A stretch of 64,000 nucleotides of DNA from Mesorhizobium sp. YC-39 (GCF_025753795.1 NZ_JAOWPS010000001.1:1178001-1242000); one strand, 5' to 3'. Positions 52,924-62,039 are shown, counted from the first letter of the stretch. Numbers and translations: made by a program. The notes: generated by a model from the letters alone, not told the origin.

Positions 52924-55080
52924 CTAGAATTTCATGCTGAGACTGCCCTTGATGACGCGGCCTTCGCCATAGATGCAGCCGGACCCGGGATAGCAGGTCG
53001 AATAATAGGTCTTGTCGAACAGGTTGGAGACATTGAGCGCGGCCTGCCAGCCGTTCTTCTTATAGCGCAGCGCGGCGTCGACCAGCGTATAGCTGGGCAC
53101 GTTCACGGTGTTCGCGTTGTCGCCGAAGCTTGCGCCGATGTAGCGCACGCCGGCGCCGGCGCTTAGGCCTTCAAGCATGCCGTGGCCGACCTCGTAATTG
53201 GCCCACAGCGAGGCCTGATGCTCCGGCACAAGCGATGGGCGGTTGCCGATGACCAAGGGATCATCCCTAGTAATCTCAGCGTCGAGATAGGTATAGGCAG
53301 CGGTCATGCTCAGGCCGGACGCGAGATCGGCATTGGCCTCGATCTCGAGACCGCGATGGCGTACCTCACCTGTCTGTATCTGGAAGGGGCCGCCGGCATA
53401 GGTGACGATGTTGGTCTTGCGCAGGTCGAACAGCGAAGCGGTGATGAATCCGGGAAAAAAGGTCGGCTCGTACTTCACGCCAACCTCATATTGCTTTCCA
53501 GACGAAGGCTGGAACGCGGCTCCGGACTGCGTCTGGCCGATATTGGTGGTGAAGGATTCAGCATAGCTGACATAGGGCGTCAGGCCATTGTCGAAGAGAT
53601 AGCCGATGCCGACATTGCCGGTGAAGGCATGGTCCTTCTGTCTATAGCTGCCCGCACTGTCGAGCCGGTCCGAATTGGTGTTGTCGATCCAGGACTGGCG
53701 GCCCCCGAGAGTCAGCAGCCAGTGATCGGCGATCTTGGATTGGTTCTGTGCATAGAGGCCGATCTGGCCGATCGTCTGGGTGCGATCGACCCAGATGTCG
53801 GGAATGGTGATCGGCTGGGAGTAGTCGGGGTTCAGTATGTCCAGATCCGGACCCGCCCCGTAATGGTTTTGCCCGTCGACCGAGAAGCGATTGTAGTCGA
53901 GACCGACGAGGAGCTTGTTCTGCACCGCGCCGAAAGTCCGGTCGTACTCGGCCTGGTTGTCGACACTGAAGATGGTCGCGGTCTCGTCCACGGTGAAGGC
54001 GGTGCGCGCCATCGTGCGATCGTCGATCATGCCGCTGTAGTATAGCTGCCGGTAGTCGGTATCCTGCCTGGAGTAGCGCAAATTCTGCCGCACCGTCCAA
54101 TTGTCATCGAATTCATGGCTGAACTGATAGCCGATCGAGCCATGGTTGGCGTCGTAACGGTCGAAGCCGGGTGAGCCGGTGAAAAAATTCCGCGGCAGCT
54201 TGCCGTACTCCGCCGGATACTGTTCGCCGGCCACCGGAAGAAAGGCGTTCGGCGCCAGCCTGTCCCACTGGTAGTTGGCCAGGATGGTGAGCGAGGTCTG
54301 CGCGTCCGGCTGCCATTTGAGCGCCGGCGCGACGAAGATGCGGTCGTTGCGGGAATAGTCGGTTTCGATCTCGCCGTTGCGCACCAGCCCGGTCAGGCGA
54401 TAGGTCCACACGCCGGCATCGTCGATCGGGCCGCCGATATCGAGCCCGGCCTCGACGGTGTTGAAGCTGCCGTAGCTGAGGTAGCCGTCATAGATCGGCG
54501 TCTCCGTCGGCCGCTTGCTGATGGCATTGATCATGCCGCCGGCCTCGTTCTCGCCATAGAGCACCGAGGACGGTCCCTTCAGCACTTCGACGCGCTCCAG
54601 CCCGTAGGGCTCGATCTTGAAACCCGAGAAGTCGATCGCCTTCTGCGGCAGCCCGTCACGGTAGATCACGTATGTGCAGAGGTCGAAGCCGCGGATTAGG
54701 CACTGGTCGAAGCGGTTGTCGACGCCCCAAGGGGAGGCGGTGACGCCGGCCAGATAGGACAGCGTATCCTCGAGTTGCGCCGGCTGGCGATCGTCGAGCT
54801 GCTTACGGGTCACCACCGACACCGACTGCGGAATTTCTTTCAGCGGCGTGTCGGTCTTCGAACCGGTGGTGGTGTTCTTGGCGATGTAGCCATCGTCCGG
54901 GCCGACCGGGCTGTCGGTCTGCCCTTCGACCACAATGGGGCTGAGCTCGGTCGCGGTTTCTTGCGCGAGGCCGTAACCGGGTGCGCAAAGCAAGGTCGAG
55001 AGGCACGTCGCTGCGGCCAGAAAACCTCGGCTTGGAACCCTATCGCGCCGATCTGCCGCACGAACTGCACTCAACCTCAT
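52924..55080 (-). CDS. TonB-dependent siderophore receptor
   Basis: An outer-membrane receptor of about 718 residues from the start at 55080. A signal peptide precedes the mature start at QETATEL; the TonB box is probably LSPIVVEG. The plug domain follows (QSVSVVTRKQLDDR, YRDGL, LERVEVLKGPSSVLYGENEAGGMIN) and then a 22-strand barrel ending in YYSTCYP, VIKGSLSMKF with the terminal Phe. It resembles ferric-hydroxamate receptors of the FhuA/FoxA group. The start at 55080 has GAGGAT 9 bases upstream; the frame is open to a TTG at 55164, but that would put an iron-box inside the coding region. Divergent from the periplasmic and membrane transport genes. Confidence 0.92.
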   Translation of the reverse strand: MRLSAVRAADRRDRVPSRGFLAAATCLSTLLCAPGYGLAQETATELSPIVVEGQTDSPVGPDDGYIAKNTTTGSKTDTPLKEIPQSVSVVTRKQLDDRQPAQLEDTLSYLAGVTASPWGVDNRFDQCLIRGFDLCTYVIYRDGLPQKAIDFSGFKIEPYGLERVEVLKGPSSVLYGENEAGGMINAISKRPTETPIYDGYLSYGSFNTVEAGLDIGGPIDDAGVWTYRLTGLVRNGEIETDYSRNDRIFVAPALKWQPDAQTSLTILANYQWDRLAPNAFLPVAGEQYPAEYGKLPRNFFTGSPGFDRYDANHGSIGYQFSHEFDDNWTVRQNLRYSRQDTDYRQLYYSGMIDDRTMARTAFTVDETATIFSVDNQAEYDRTFGAVQNKLLVGLDYNRFSVDGQNHYGAGPDLDILNPDYSQPITIPDIWVDRTQTIGQIGLYAQNQSKIADHWLLTLGGRQSWIDNTNSDRLDSAGSYRQKDHAFTGNVGIGYLFDNGLTPYVSYAESFTTNIGQTQSGAAFQPSSGKQYEVGVKYEPTFFPGFITASLFDLRKTNIVTYAGGPFQIQTGEVRHRGLEIEANADLASGLSMTAAYTYLDAEITRDDPLVIGNRPSLVPEHQASLWANYEVGHGMLEGLSAGAGVRYIGASFGDNANTVNVPSYTLVDAALRYKKNGWQAALNVSNLFDKTYYSTCYPGSGCIYGEGRVIKGSLSMKF

Positions 55081-55142
55081 CTCGATCATCCTCACTGCCT
55101 GCGAAGCGCGCGGCATCGTTCTCTGCCGGCGCGACGAATTGT

Positions 55143-55182
55143 TGACTTTTTTTGTCATCTTCAATGTTGACTAGTAAACTCA
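55143..55182. promoter_or_regulatory. Two RirA-type iron-responsive operator boxes (TGA-N9-TCA)
   Basis: Exact TGA-N9-TCA matches lie at 55143-55157 (TGACTTTTTTTGTCA) and 55168-55182 (TGACTAGTAAACTCA). This is the IRO consensus described for RirA, the iron-responsive repressor of rhizobia. They sit 60-100 bases upstream of the receptor start and 80-120 bases upstream of the binding-protein start, between divergent iron-uptake genes. Repression when iron is plentiful is the expected effect. Confidence 0.7.
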
Positions 55183-55263
55183 TGTTTCATAGTCAACCGG
55201 GCATCGGCCGTCGTCTGCCAGTTTCTGGAACGCCCGACCGAAGTTGGAGAGAGGCCAAGGACC

Positions 55264-56184
55264 GTGCCCGAGAGCCATATCAAGACGGCCTTCCGCGCCC
55301 GCAGCCGAATGACCCGGCGCGGCGCGCTCGGGCTTTTCGTATTGCCCTTCACCGGCCTTGCGTGCTCGGCGCTCGAAGCGAAGCCGCTGCGCATCGTCTG
55401 CCTCGACGATGGACTGACCGAGACCTTGCTGATGCTCGGTGTCAGGCCGGTCGCGATCGCCGATCGCGAGGTCTGGGAAAAATGGGTGGTCGAGCCGCCG
55501 CTGCCGGCGGAGGTCGCCGATGTCGGCACGCTGCTCGAACCCAATCTCGAATTCCTGCAGCAGCTCAGACCCGACATCATCCTTGCCATTCCGTATCTCG
55601 ACGGCATCAAGCCCCTGCTCGAGCGCGTCGCGCCGGTGACGACGATCGGCATCTACACCGAGGACGGGCAACCTTATCGACGCGCCATCGAGGCGACGCG
55701 CCAGCTCGCCCGGCTTGTCGGCAAGGAGGCGGAGGGCGAGGCGCTGATTGCAGCGACGGATGCGTCCCTTTTGGGAATTCGCCAGGAATTGGCGCCGCTT
55801 TCGGCGCGGCCCGTCTATGTCGTCAACTTCATGGATCCGCGCAATGTGCGCGTCTATGGCAAGAAGAGCCTGTTTCAGGACGTGTTCGATCGCATCGGGC
55901 TCAGCAACGCCTGGACGGGCGAGACCAATTATTGGGGTTTTTCGACGGTCGGCATCGACGGGCTGGCGACATCGAGCGATGCGCGCCTGGCCTATCTCGA
56001 ACCCTTGCCCGAGGGCGCCGGTGGCACGCTGACCGAGAGCCCGGTCTGGAACGCCATGCCCTTCGTGCGCAACCGCTCGATCATGCGTCTTCCCGCCGTC
56101 CTGATGTTCGGCGCGCTTCCTTCAGCCAGCCGCTTCGCACGGGTCCTGGCCAAGGCGATGACCGGGGAGGCTGCCCGTGGCTGA
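55264..56184 (+). CDS. Ferric-siderophore ABC transporter binding protein, FhuD type
   Basis: A 306-residue type III periplasmic binding protein. The N-terminus has MTRRGALGLFVLPFTGLACSAL, which looks like a Tat or lipoprotein-like signal (RR then a hydrophobic stretch). The mature part shows RIVCLDDGLTETLLMLGVRPVAIADR, NLEFLQQLRPDIILAIPYL and VYGKKSLFQDVFDRIGLSNAW, as in FhuD-like proteins. It carries ferric siderophore from the receptor to the permease. The start is GTG at 55264 or an in-frame ATG at 55309 that begins directly at MTRR. The end overlaps the permease gene by eight bases. Confidence 0.87.
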   Translation: MPESHIKTAFRARSRMTRRGALGLFVLPFTGLACSALEAKPLRIVCLDDGLTETLLMLGVRPVAIADREVWEKWVVEPPLPAEVADVGTLLEPNLEFLQQLRPDIILAIPYLDGIKPLLERVAPVTTIGIYTEDGQPYRRAIEATRQLARLVGKEAEGEALIAATDASLLGIRQELAPLSARPVYVVNFMDPRNVRVYGKKSLFQDVFDRIGLSNAWTGETNYWGFSTVGIDGLATSSDARLAYLEPLPEGAGGTLTESPVWNAMPFVRNRSIMRLPAVLMFGALPSASRFARVLAKAMTGEAARG

Positions 56185-58222
56185 GGACGCCGCGACCTTG
56201 GCGGAGCACGGCAAGCTGGCCGGCCGGACGTGGAAGCGCGGCATGTTCGCCAATCAGCCGGTGAGCGCGATCCTGCTCTGTATGGTGCTGTCGACGGCAG
56301 CGATGGCGGCAACTGTCTCCAATCTCACCGTACAGCTGCCGTCGGCACTTTGGCTGCGATCGCTCATCGCCCCCGACATCGACGATATGCGGCAGGTGCT
56401 CGTCCACTATGCCTTCTTGCCCAGGCTTGTCGTCAGCCTGTTGTGCGGCGCGGCCCTCGGGCTTGCCGGCACGGTTCTGCAGCAAGTCTTGCGCAACCCG
56501 CTCGCCTCGCCCGAAACGATCGGCGTTTCGGCCGGCGCCTATCTGGCGCTGGCGCTGGCCTCGCTTCTGGCGCCCTCGCTGCTCGCTTTCGGCCGCGAAT
56601 GGGTGGCGCTGGCCGGCGCCTTCATCGCCCTTGCCGCTGTCTTCGCGCTTTCCTGGCACAAGGGCCTGTCGCCGCTTTCCGTGGTGCTGGCGGGGCTGGT
56701 TGTCAGCCTCTATGCCGGTGCGATCGGCGCGGCTCTTATCGTGCTGCGGCACGAATGGCTGGCCAGCCTGTTTATCTGGGGCGCCGGTTCGCTCGGCCAG
56801 CAGGATTGGAAAACCACGCTCTGGCTGTTGCCGCGCGCTGGCGCAGCGGCGCTGACGATCGGCCTGATGGTGCGACCGCTGACCTTGCTGGGCCTCGACG
56901 ACGAAGGCGCGCGCAGCCTTGGCGTGCCGCTGGGTGTCTACCGCTTCGCCGGACTGGTTGCGGCCGTCGCGCTCACCGCCTTCGTCGTTGCCGCCGTCGG
57001 CGTGATCGGTTTCGTTGGCCTGGCCGCCGCCACTCTTGCCCGCATCGGCGGTGCGCGCCGGCTGAGCCAGAGGCTGATCATGGCCCCCCTGATCGGCGCG
57101 TCCCTGCTGTGGGCCGCCGACCAGGCGGTGCAAGTGGCGACCGGGCCGCAGGGCGATCTGCTGCCGACCGGCGCGATCACGGCCCTTCTCGGCGCCCCGC
57201 TGCTGCTCTGGCTGCTGCCGCGCCTTGCCTTGGGCTGGGAGGTCCCGGCGCTCACCGCCGAGCGCCTGCCCAGAACAGGCCAGCCCGGCCTCGTGCTGGC
57301 GGCAATCGGTGTCTCCCTGCTTCTGCTGCTCGGGCTTGCCTTGCTTTGCGGGCCGGGGCCGCATGGCTGGACGGTCGGCTTCGGCGACCAGCTGCAGCCC
57401 CTGCTGTCGTGGCGCTGGCCCCGTGTGTCGGCCGCGCTTGTCGCCGGCGCGATGCTGGCGCTTGCCGGGCTGATGATGCAGCGGCTGACCGGCAATCCGA
57501 TGGCGAGCCCCGAGGTGATGGGCATCAGCGCCGGGGCGGCGCTCGGCATGATGGTGGCGCTGTTTTCCTTCTCCGACGCGGGGCGTCTGGTCCAGACCGC
57601 GGCGGCGACTGTCGGCGCCTTCGCTGCGCTGCTGGTGACGCTGGCAATCGGACGTCGCGCCGCCTATGCGCCGGAACGCCTGCTGCTGGCCGGCGTTGCG
57701 CTCACGGCGCTGTTCGACGCGCTGATCCTGGTGCTGACCGCCACTGGCGACCCGCGCGCCATGCTGCTGCTCAACTGGCTCACTGGCTCGACCTATGGCG
57801 TCGATGCGAATGCCGCCCTTCTGACTGGCGGCATCGCCATTGTCCTGTTGCTTCTCGCCCCGCTCTTCATGCGCTGGCTGGATGTGCTGCCGCTCGGCCC
57901 CTCCGCGGTTCAGGCGCTTGGCATCGATGTGCGCAAAACCCGGCTGCTTGTGCTGCTGATGGTGGCGGCGCTCACGGCCGCTTCGACTCTGATCGTCGGG
58001 CCGCTGACCTTCATTGGCCTGATGGCGCCGCATCTCGCCCGGCGCCTCGGGCTGGCCCGCGCGCTGCCGCAAGCCGCAGGCGCCGTGCTAGCCGGCGCGC
58101 TGATCATGGTCTGCGCCGACTGGATCGGCCGCACCGCCATCTTCCCGCGCCAGATCCCGGCCGGGCTCGTCGCCACACTGATCGGCGGTCCGGTGCTGAT
58201 GTGGCTGCTGCGCCGCCGCTGA
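56177..58222 (+). CDS. Fused ferric-siderophore permease, FhuB type
   Basis: A 681-residue inner-membrane protein made of two FecCD/BtuC-type halves joined head to tail (about 1-335 and 345-681), with about 20 helices. Each half carries the conserved cycle: VLVHYAFLPRLVVSL / NPLASPETIGVSAGAYLAL in the first and VSAALVAGAMLALAGLMMQRLTGNPMASPEVMGISAGAALG in shorter stretches in the second. The fusion is diagnostic for FhuB. GTG at 56177 lies within the end of the binding-protein gene. It needs an ATPase, but none is encoded in this unit. Confidence 0.92.
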   Translation: MAEDAATLAEHGKLAGRTWKRGMFANQPVSAILLCMVLSTAAMAATVSNLTVQLPSALWLRSLIAPDIDDMRQVLVHYAFLPRLVVSLLCGAALGLAGTVLQQVLRNPLASPETIGVSAGAYLALALASLLAPSLLAFGREWVALAGAFIALAAVFALSWHKGLSPLSVVLAGLVVSLYAGAIGAALIVLRHEWLASLFIWGAGSLGQQDWKTTLWLLPRAGAAALTIGLMVRPLTLLGLDDEGARSLGVPLGVYRFAGLVAAVALTAFVVAAVGVIGFVGLAAATLARIGGARRLSQRLIMAPLIGASLLWAADQAVQVATGPQGDLLPTGAITALLGAPLLLWLLPRLALGWEVPALTAERLPRTGQPGLVLAAIGVSLLLLLGLALLCGPGPHGWTVGFGDQLQPLLSWRWPRVSAALVAGAMLALAGLMMQRLTGNPMASPEVMGISAGAALGMMVALFSFSDAGRLVQTAAATVGAFAALLVTLAIGRRAAYAPERLLLAGVALTALFDALILVLTATGDPRAMLLLNWLTGSTYGVDANAALLTGGIAIVLLLLAPLFMRWLDVLPLGPSAVQALGIDVRKTRLLVLLMVAALTAASTLIVGPLTFIGLMAPHLARRLGLARALPQAAGAVLAGALIMVCADWIGRTAIFPRQIPAGLVATLIGGPVLMWLLRRR

Positions 58223-58244
58223 CTCTGTCCCTGTGGAGATATCC

Positions 58245-59147
58245 ATGTCCAAGTCGATGACGGCGCTGATCGCCGACACCACGATCCACGATTTTGCTTC
58301 CGCCGAAGGCGGCGAACCCTGGCGGGTCTTCCTGTATGTGCCGCCGGGGCCGGCACCCGAGGCCGGCTGGCCGGTGCTCTACATGACCGACGGCAATGCC
58401 GTGATCGGCACTGCGGTGGACGCCATGCGTGCGCAGGCCTTCTATCCCTCGGGCACAAATGTCGGCTGGGGCGTCATCGTCGCCATCGGCTATCCCGTCG
58501 CCGGCGCCTATGATCCGCTCAGGCGCTCCTGGGATCTCGGCCCGCCACCGGGCAAGACCTATCCGCCCTTCCATGACGGCGGCCCGGACGTCAGGACCGG
58601 CGGGGCGGAAAAATTCCTTGCCTTCATCGAGGACGAATTGAAGCCCTGGGTAGCGGGCCGCGCCAGGATCGACACCGGCCGGCAGGCGCTCTACGGCCAT
58701 TCTTTCGGCGGTCTCTTCGCGCTCTACGCCCTGTTCACGCGCCCGCTCGCCTTCCGGACCTGGATTGCGGCCAGCCCCGCCATCTACTGGGAGGACCGCG
58801 CCATAGACCGCTTCCTGGAAGCGTTCGAGGTGCCGGATGGCTTGCGGGCCAACGTGATCCTGTCGGCCGGCGAATACGAGACCGAAAAGCTCGCGCCGTT
58901 TCAGGTTGGTGCCGAGGACGAGGCAAAACGCCTCGAGCAGAAGAAGGTGACACGCACCGACGAATTCGCGCAGCAGATGGCGGAGCGTCTCAACGCCATC
59001 CCCGGCCTGAGCGCCGGCTTCGAGCTGCATGCCGGCGAAAATCACATGTCGATCCTGCCGGTCACGGTCAACCGTGCTGTGCAGGCGGCATTTGCGGTGA
59101 GGAGAAAGGCGCCCGCCAGCGTTCCGGCCAAAGGCGTGTCGCGATGA
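58245..59147 (+). CDS. Siderophore esterase-like alpha/beta hydrolase (IroE/Fes group)
   Basis: A 300-residue esterase. The nucleophile is Ser153 in YGHSFGGLFAL; the His is in GENHMSILPV near the C-terminus, and a segment AASPAIYWEDRAI follows the nucleophile domain as in IroE and Fes-like enzymes. Such esterases hydrolyse the backbone of imported or exported siderophores to release iron. GTGGAG lies about 6 bases upstream of the ATG at 58245. Encoded 22 bases after fhuB, it is presumably in the same iron-regulated transcript. A feruloyl- or other esterase role is possible. Confidence 0.82.
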   Translation: MSKSMTALIADTTIHDFASAEGGEPWRVFLYVPPGPAPEAGWPVLYMTDGNAVIGTAVDAMRAQAFYPSGTNVGWGVIVAIGYPVAGAYDPLRRSWDLGPPPGKTYPPFHDGGPDVRTGGAEKFLAFIEDELKPWVAGRARIDTGRQALYGHSFGGLFALYALFTRPLAFRTWIAASPAIYWEDRAIDRFLEAFEVPDGLRANVILSAGEYETEKLAPFQVGAEDEAKRLEQKKVTRTDEFAQQMAERLNAIPGLSAGFELHAGENHMSILPVTVNRAVQAAFAVRRKAPASVPAKGVSR

Positions 59148-59257
59148 TTTGCTGAAGGCGCAGGGAAGGCTTGGAAAGTTTTGGAAAATGGTGCCCAGAG
59201 GCGGATTGCACTCGGGGGTAGCACGGCGTTCGACGCAGCCAGTCCGGCTATGCCCAA

Positions 59258-59611
59258 CTACGTATCGAACCCGAGATTTGCCCGGTTGACCAAGCACCGT
59301 AGCAGGTCGCTACTTAGTGCATAGATCGACTGTTGCGGGTTGCGCTTCACCACTCCGAGAGCACGTAGCTCGTTGATATTTATCGGCGGATCGATATAGG
59401 CGACAAGCAAGTAATTGATCACCTTCACCGGGGCCTCCGGTGTTGCTTTCCATGCGGCCAGCTCTTCTTCGCTGTAGACAGAACGACCGCCCGTAAGCTG
59501 CATCAGGTCGCGGGTTGATCTGGCCTGCTCCACGCTTTCAAGAACCCCAATGGCTGTCATGGCTTGGGATGGCAATTCCTTCGAGGCCCCCTTGTAGAAG
59601 AACAGAATGGA
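59258..59611 (-). pseudogene. Truncated PUA-like (ASCH/EVE-type) domain from a GNAT- or toxin-associated protein
   Basis: The minus-strand translation has SILFFYKG, SQAMTAIGVLESV, TGGRSVYSEEELA, KVINYLLVAYIDPPININEL and RNPQQSIYALSSDLLR, which follow in order the PUA-like domain found at the C-terminus of GNAT-containing stand-alone or toxin-type proteins. The partner N-terminal domain is missing: family similarity ends near 59611, where sequence of a different gene (Ohr, opposite strand) starts. The frame stays open to 59695, but the extra residues are antisense to Ohr. A 145-residue product could still be made; I treat it as a broken gene end. Confidence 0.65.
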
Positions 59612-59873
59612 CCCAGCCTGGTCGGCATGCTTCGAGGGAGCAATGGGAATTGCTGCCCGCAAGATGAAGGTCGCTCTTCCTGCGGATCTGGCCATCGATG
59701 CCGAGGTGGATCTTTGCCTGGAGAATGGCTCCTATTCCCTTCAGGCTCGCCTCAATGTGAGCCTGCCAGGATTGGAGCGCGACGTTGCCCAAGCCCTGGC
59801 GGATGCGGCTCATCAGACGTGCCCGTACTCCAAGGCCACGCGAGGAAACATCGACGTCATCATCACCGTGGTT
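59607..59873 (+). pseudogene. 3' fragment of an Ohr/OsmC-family peroxiredoxin gene
   Basis: The plus-strand frame from 59607 reads WSACFEGAMG, MKVALPADLAIDAEVDL, LNVSLPGLERDVAQALADAA and CPYSKATRGNIDVIITVV, the C-terminal two thirds of organic-hydroperoxide resistance protein with both redox cysteines (ACFEGA, TCPYSKAT). The first 50 or so residues of the usual 140 are missing, and the normal stop after the last beta strand is lost, so the frame runs on to 60062. The start of the similarity coincides with the end of the PUA-like remnant on the other strand. Probably inactive. Confidence 0.75.
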
Positions 59874-60009
59874 GAGGCCTGGCCTCACCAACAGTCTCGC
59901 AGCAACGCCGGCTTCGGTTGGCACGGCTGCGGCCGATCTCCGATCAATCTGAACAATTACCAGCAGCTATCGATGGGACAGCTGTGCAACCCAGGAGAAG
60001 GACTAAACC

Positions 60010-60264
60010 ATGAATATCAAAGCGATCTGTCTCGGTGCCTTTGCCGTCTGCGCTCTCGGTAGAACGGCAGTTGCCGGCGCGCTCGATGTCGTAGACAACC
60101 TCGCACCATTTTACACCGATGCGTCGATGAAGACCCTGAAGCCCATGCCCGAGTTCAATGCGGCCTTCATGGCCAAGCCAAAGCCCATGCGCAACGACGC
60201 GGCGATGAGCAAACCCTACGCCGAGTTCTGCGCCGACGTGAATGCCCTTCGCGGAATGCAGTAA
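60010..60264 (+). CDS. Small secreted protein, 84 aa
   Basis: An N-terminal Sec signal peptide (about 1-22: NIKAICLGAFAVCALGRTAVA) precedes a 60-residue mature part with KTLKPMPEFNAAF, MAKPKPMRNDAAMSKPYAEFC; no known domain. CCAGGAGAAGG precedes the ATG at 60010 by about 8 bases. It overlaps the end of the run-on Ohr frame in another phase. Its role is unknown; probable periplasmic protein. Confidence 0.6.
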   Translation: MNIKAICLGAFAVCALGRTAVAGALDVVDNLAPFYTDASMKTLKPMPEFNAAFMAKPKPMRNDAAMSKPYAEFCADVNALRGMQ

Positions 60265-60593
60265 GTCGTTCACGGCGCCGCGTAGTTTGACGACGATGGT
60301 GGGCAAACGGTACCCATCAAGCTACTCGCAGCTCCCGCCGGCAACATAGTGCCGACGGTGACCGATGCCGGCCCAGAGACTCCCCGGGCCGCTCCTCCCC
60401 CAGCCTCCAGGCGAGCAGGCCGGCATCGGTCAGTCATGAATGTGCCCCGTAGGTGCTCGAAATCGTTGATGAGCCATGATGTTGCGAACGTTCGAAACCG
60501 GCCGAATGCAATGGTTGTTCAGCGCAAGGCCCGCGATTTGAATCTACTCAAAATTGGTCGAGCAGATCCTTGGGAGTTGGCACGCAATCGTGT
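60265..60593. other. Interval without a supported gene
   Basis: 329 bases between the small secreted protein and the cyclase gene. One open frame crosses 60349-60615 on the plus strand, but it lacks a ribosome site and coding character and overlaps the cyclase end. No terminator hairpin or repeat seen. Confidence 0.5.
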
Positions 60594-62039
60594 CTATCCC
60601 CGCATAATGCGATAGACAGTTGCATCACCCTCCACACCTCGAAGAGGCGCGTCAAAAGCCTCGACGCGATGGCCGGCAAGCATGTCGCTGACCCCAGCAG
60701 CGGAATAGAGCGCTTCGGAAATGCAGATCTGTCCGGCTTTTGCCAGGGACTGCACGCGTGCGGCGACATTCACGGTCTGACCGAAATAGTCGAGGTTGTC
60801 GTTGAGCGTTACGGCGATCGATGGTCCACAATGGGCGCCGATCTTGAGAATGATCCCCGGCCCGTCATGGTCGCCGTTGAAGCGATCGATTTCTTCAAAG
60901 ATGTGGAGTGCAGCCGAAATCGCATCTGACGGCTGCGAGAATACAGCCATCACCGCATCGCCAATCGTCTTGACCACCGCACCGCAATGTTGCTGAACCG
61001 CCGCGTTGACCAGAGCGAAATGCTCGCGGACCAAAGCATAGGCGTTGAGGTCACCAAGGCGCTCATACAGGGCGGTCGAACCCTTGAGGTCCGTAAACAG
61101 GAAGGTGATCTGCCGGATGCCGAGCCCCTCCTTCTCGTCGACGCGTTCGGACCGGAAGAGCTGGCGGAAGGTTTGCCGCGCAAGCAGCGCCCCACCGGAA
61201 ACATAGGGGTCGAAATCGAGGGCAGGCTTGGTGGTCAACGCGACAAGCTCGGGCGGCCAGTTGATGGCAAGCAACGAACCTCGCACTGGCCCCCTATTCG
61301 CCACCTCTATGACGATCGGCCCGGGTGGAACGGCGGGTAATGCCGGCAGGAAGCGTTTGCCGTCATAGTCGATCTTCAGAACTGTCGGTGCCGACACCGG
61401 ATCACCTGATATTGGCACGGCGAATGCAGCCTGCGTCTGCACGTTGACGCCCGAAAGGGCGCCCGGACCCAGGTCGGCCCGGAGCACTGTGGCGGTGCCG
61501 GGCGGCAGAAACGTCATGCCACGAACGAAGCCGCGCAGAATGTCAAGAAAGCGAACGTCTTGCCCCGGTAGCCGCCCGTCATGTCCGAAGTGGAGCTTCC
61601 AGTGAAAATCCTCGACAGGGAGCGACTCGGGATCGTGGTGCGGCAGGCGCCGTAATTTCGGCGATACCGAGAAGGTGACCTCGATGAAGTCGTCCAAGTC
61701 GGTGTCGCCCGATACATCGCACAAGCCACAGACATAGTGGGTCTTGAGCGTGCGCAGGGCGCCGAAACTATCGAGCACCATCCCGGACTGGGGACACAGC
61801 ACATCCCAGCTCATGTCGAACAGGCCGCAGCGGGCGGCATGAAGGAAGAGGTCTATTGCTTCAGGCTCGGCGATTGCGCGTTCGCGAGCAAAGCTCAGCG
61901 GATTAACCCGATACAGTGCGTGGTCGTCGCCGCTTCTGATCAGCGTCTCGAATTTCGAGATGACGCGTGGGCTCCAGGCTCGAGCCTGCTCCACCTTGGT
62001 CATCCTGCTTTCGAGAAGACGATCGTCGACTACCGTCAC
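60594..62039 (-). CDS. Class III adenylate/guanylate cyclase with N-terminal DUF5939-like domain
   Basis: A 481-residue cyclase. The catalytic domain covers about residues 305-470, with metal Asp in TFLFTDLKGSTALYERLGD, the second Asp in GAVVKTIGDAVMAVF and the transition-state Asn/Arg in FGQTVNVAARVQSLAKAG. The N-terminal 290 residues contain CGLCDVSGDTDLDDFIEV and GVNVQTQAAFAV, an arrangement seen in DUF5939-cyclase proteins. It is expected to make cAMP (or cGMP) in the cytoplasm under control of the N-terminal domain. Start GTG at 62039 has GAGGG 6 bases upstream; ATG at 62003 is an alternative. Monocistronic. Confidence 0.85.
   Translation of the reverse strand: MTVVDDRLLESRMTKVEQARAWSPRVISKFETLIRSGDDHALYRVNPLSFARERAIAEPEAIDLFLHAARCGLFDMSWDVLCPQSGMVLDSFGALRTLKTHYVCGLCDVSGDTDLDDFIEVTFSVSPKLRRLPHHDPESLPVEDFHWKLHFGHDGRLPGQDVRFLDILRGFVRGMTFLPPGTATVLRADLGPGALSGVNVQTQAAFAVPISGDPVSAPTVLKIDYDGKRFLPALPAVPPGPIVIEVANRGPVRGSLLAINWPPELVALTTKPALDFDPYVSGGALLARQTFRQLFRSERVDEKEGLGIRQITFLFTDLKGSTALYERLGDLNAYALVREHFALVNAAVQQHCGAVVKTIGDAVMAVFSQPSDAISAALHIFEEIDRFNGDHDGPGIILKIGAHCGPSIAVTLNDNLDYFGQTVNVAARVQSLAKAGQICISEALYSAAGVSDMLAGHRVEAFDAPLRGVEGDATVYRIMRG

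Noticed and set aside
56081..58072. A 663-codon open frame antisense to the fused FhuB permease gene
   Set aside because: Its product is low-complexity (Gln, Arg, His, Gly-rich), typical of the antisense of a GC-rich membrane-protein gene. The plus-strand frame has clear FecCD motifs, so this is a shadow.
56230..58260. A 676-codon open frame on the same strand as fhuB in another phase
   Set aside because: The product is Arg/Ala/Gly-rich without motifs; long open frames arise from lack of stops in high-GC DNA. The FhuB frame explains the region.
60349..60615. An 88-codon plus-strand frame before the cyclase gene
   Set aside because: No ribosome site, no recognisable domain, overlaps the cyclase 3' end on the other strand.
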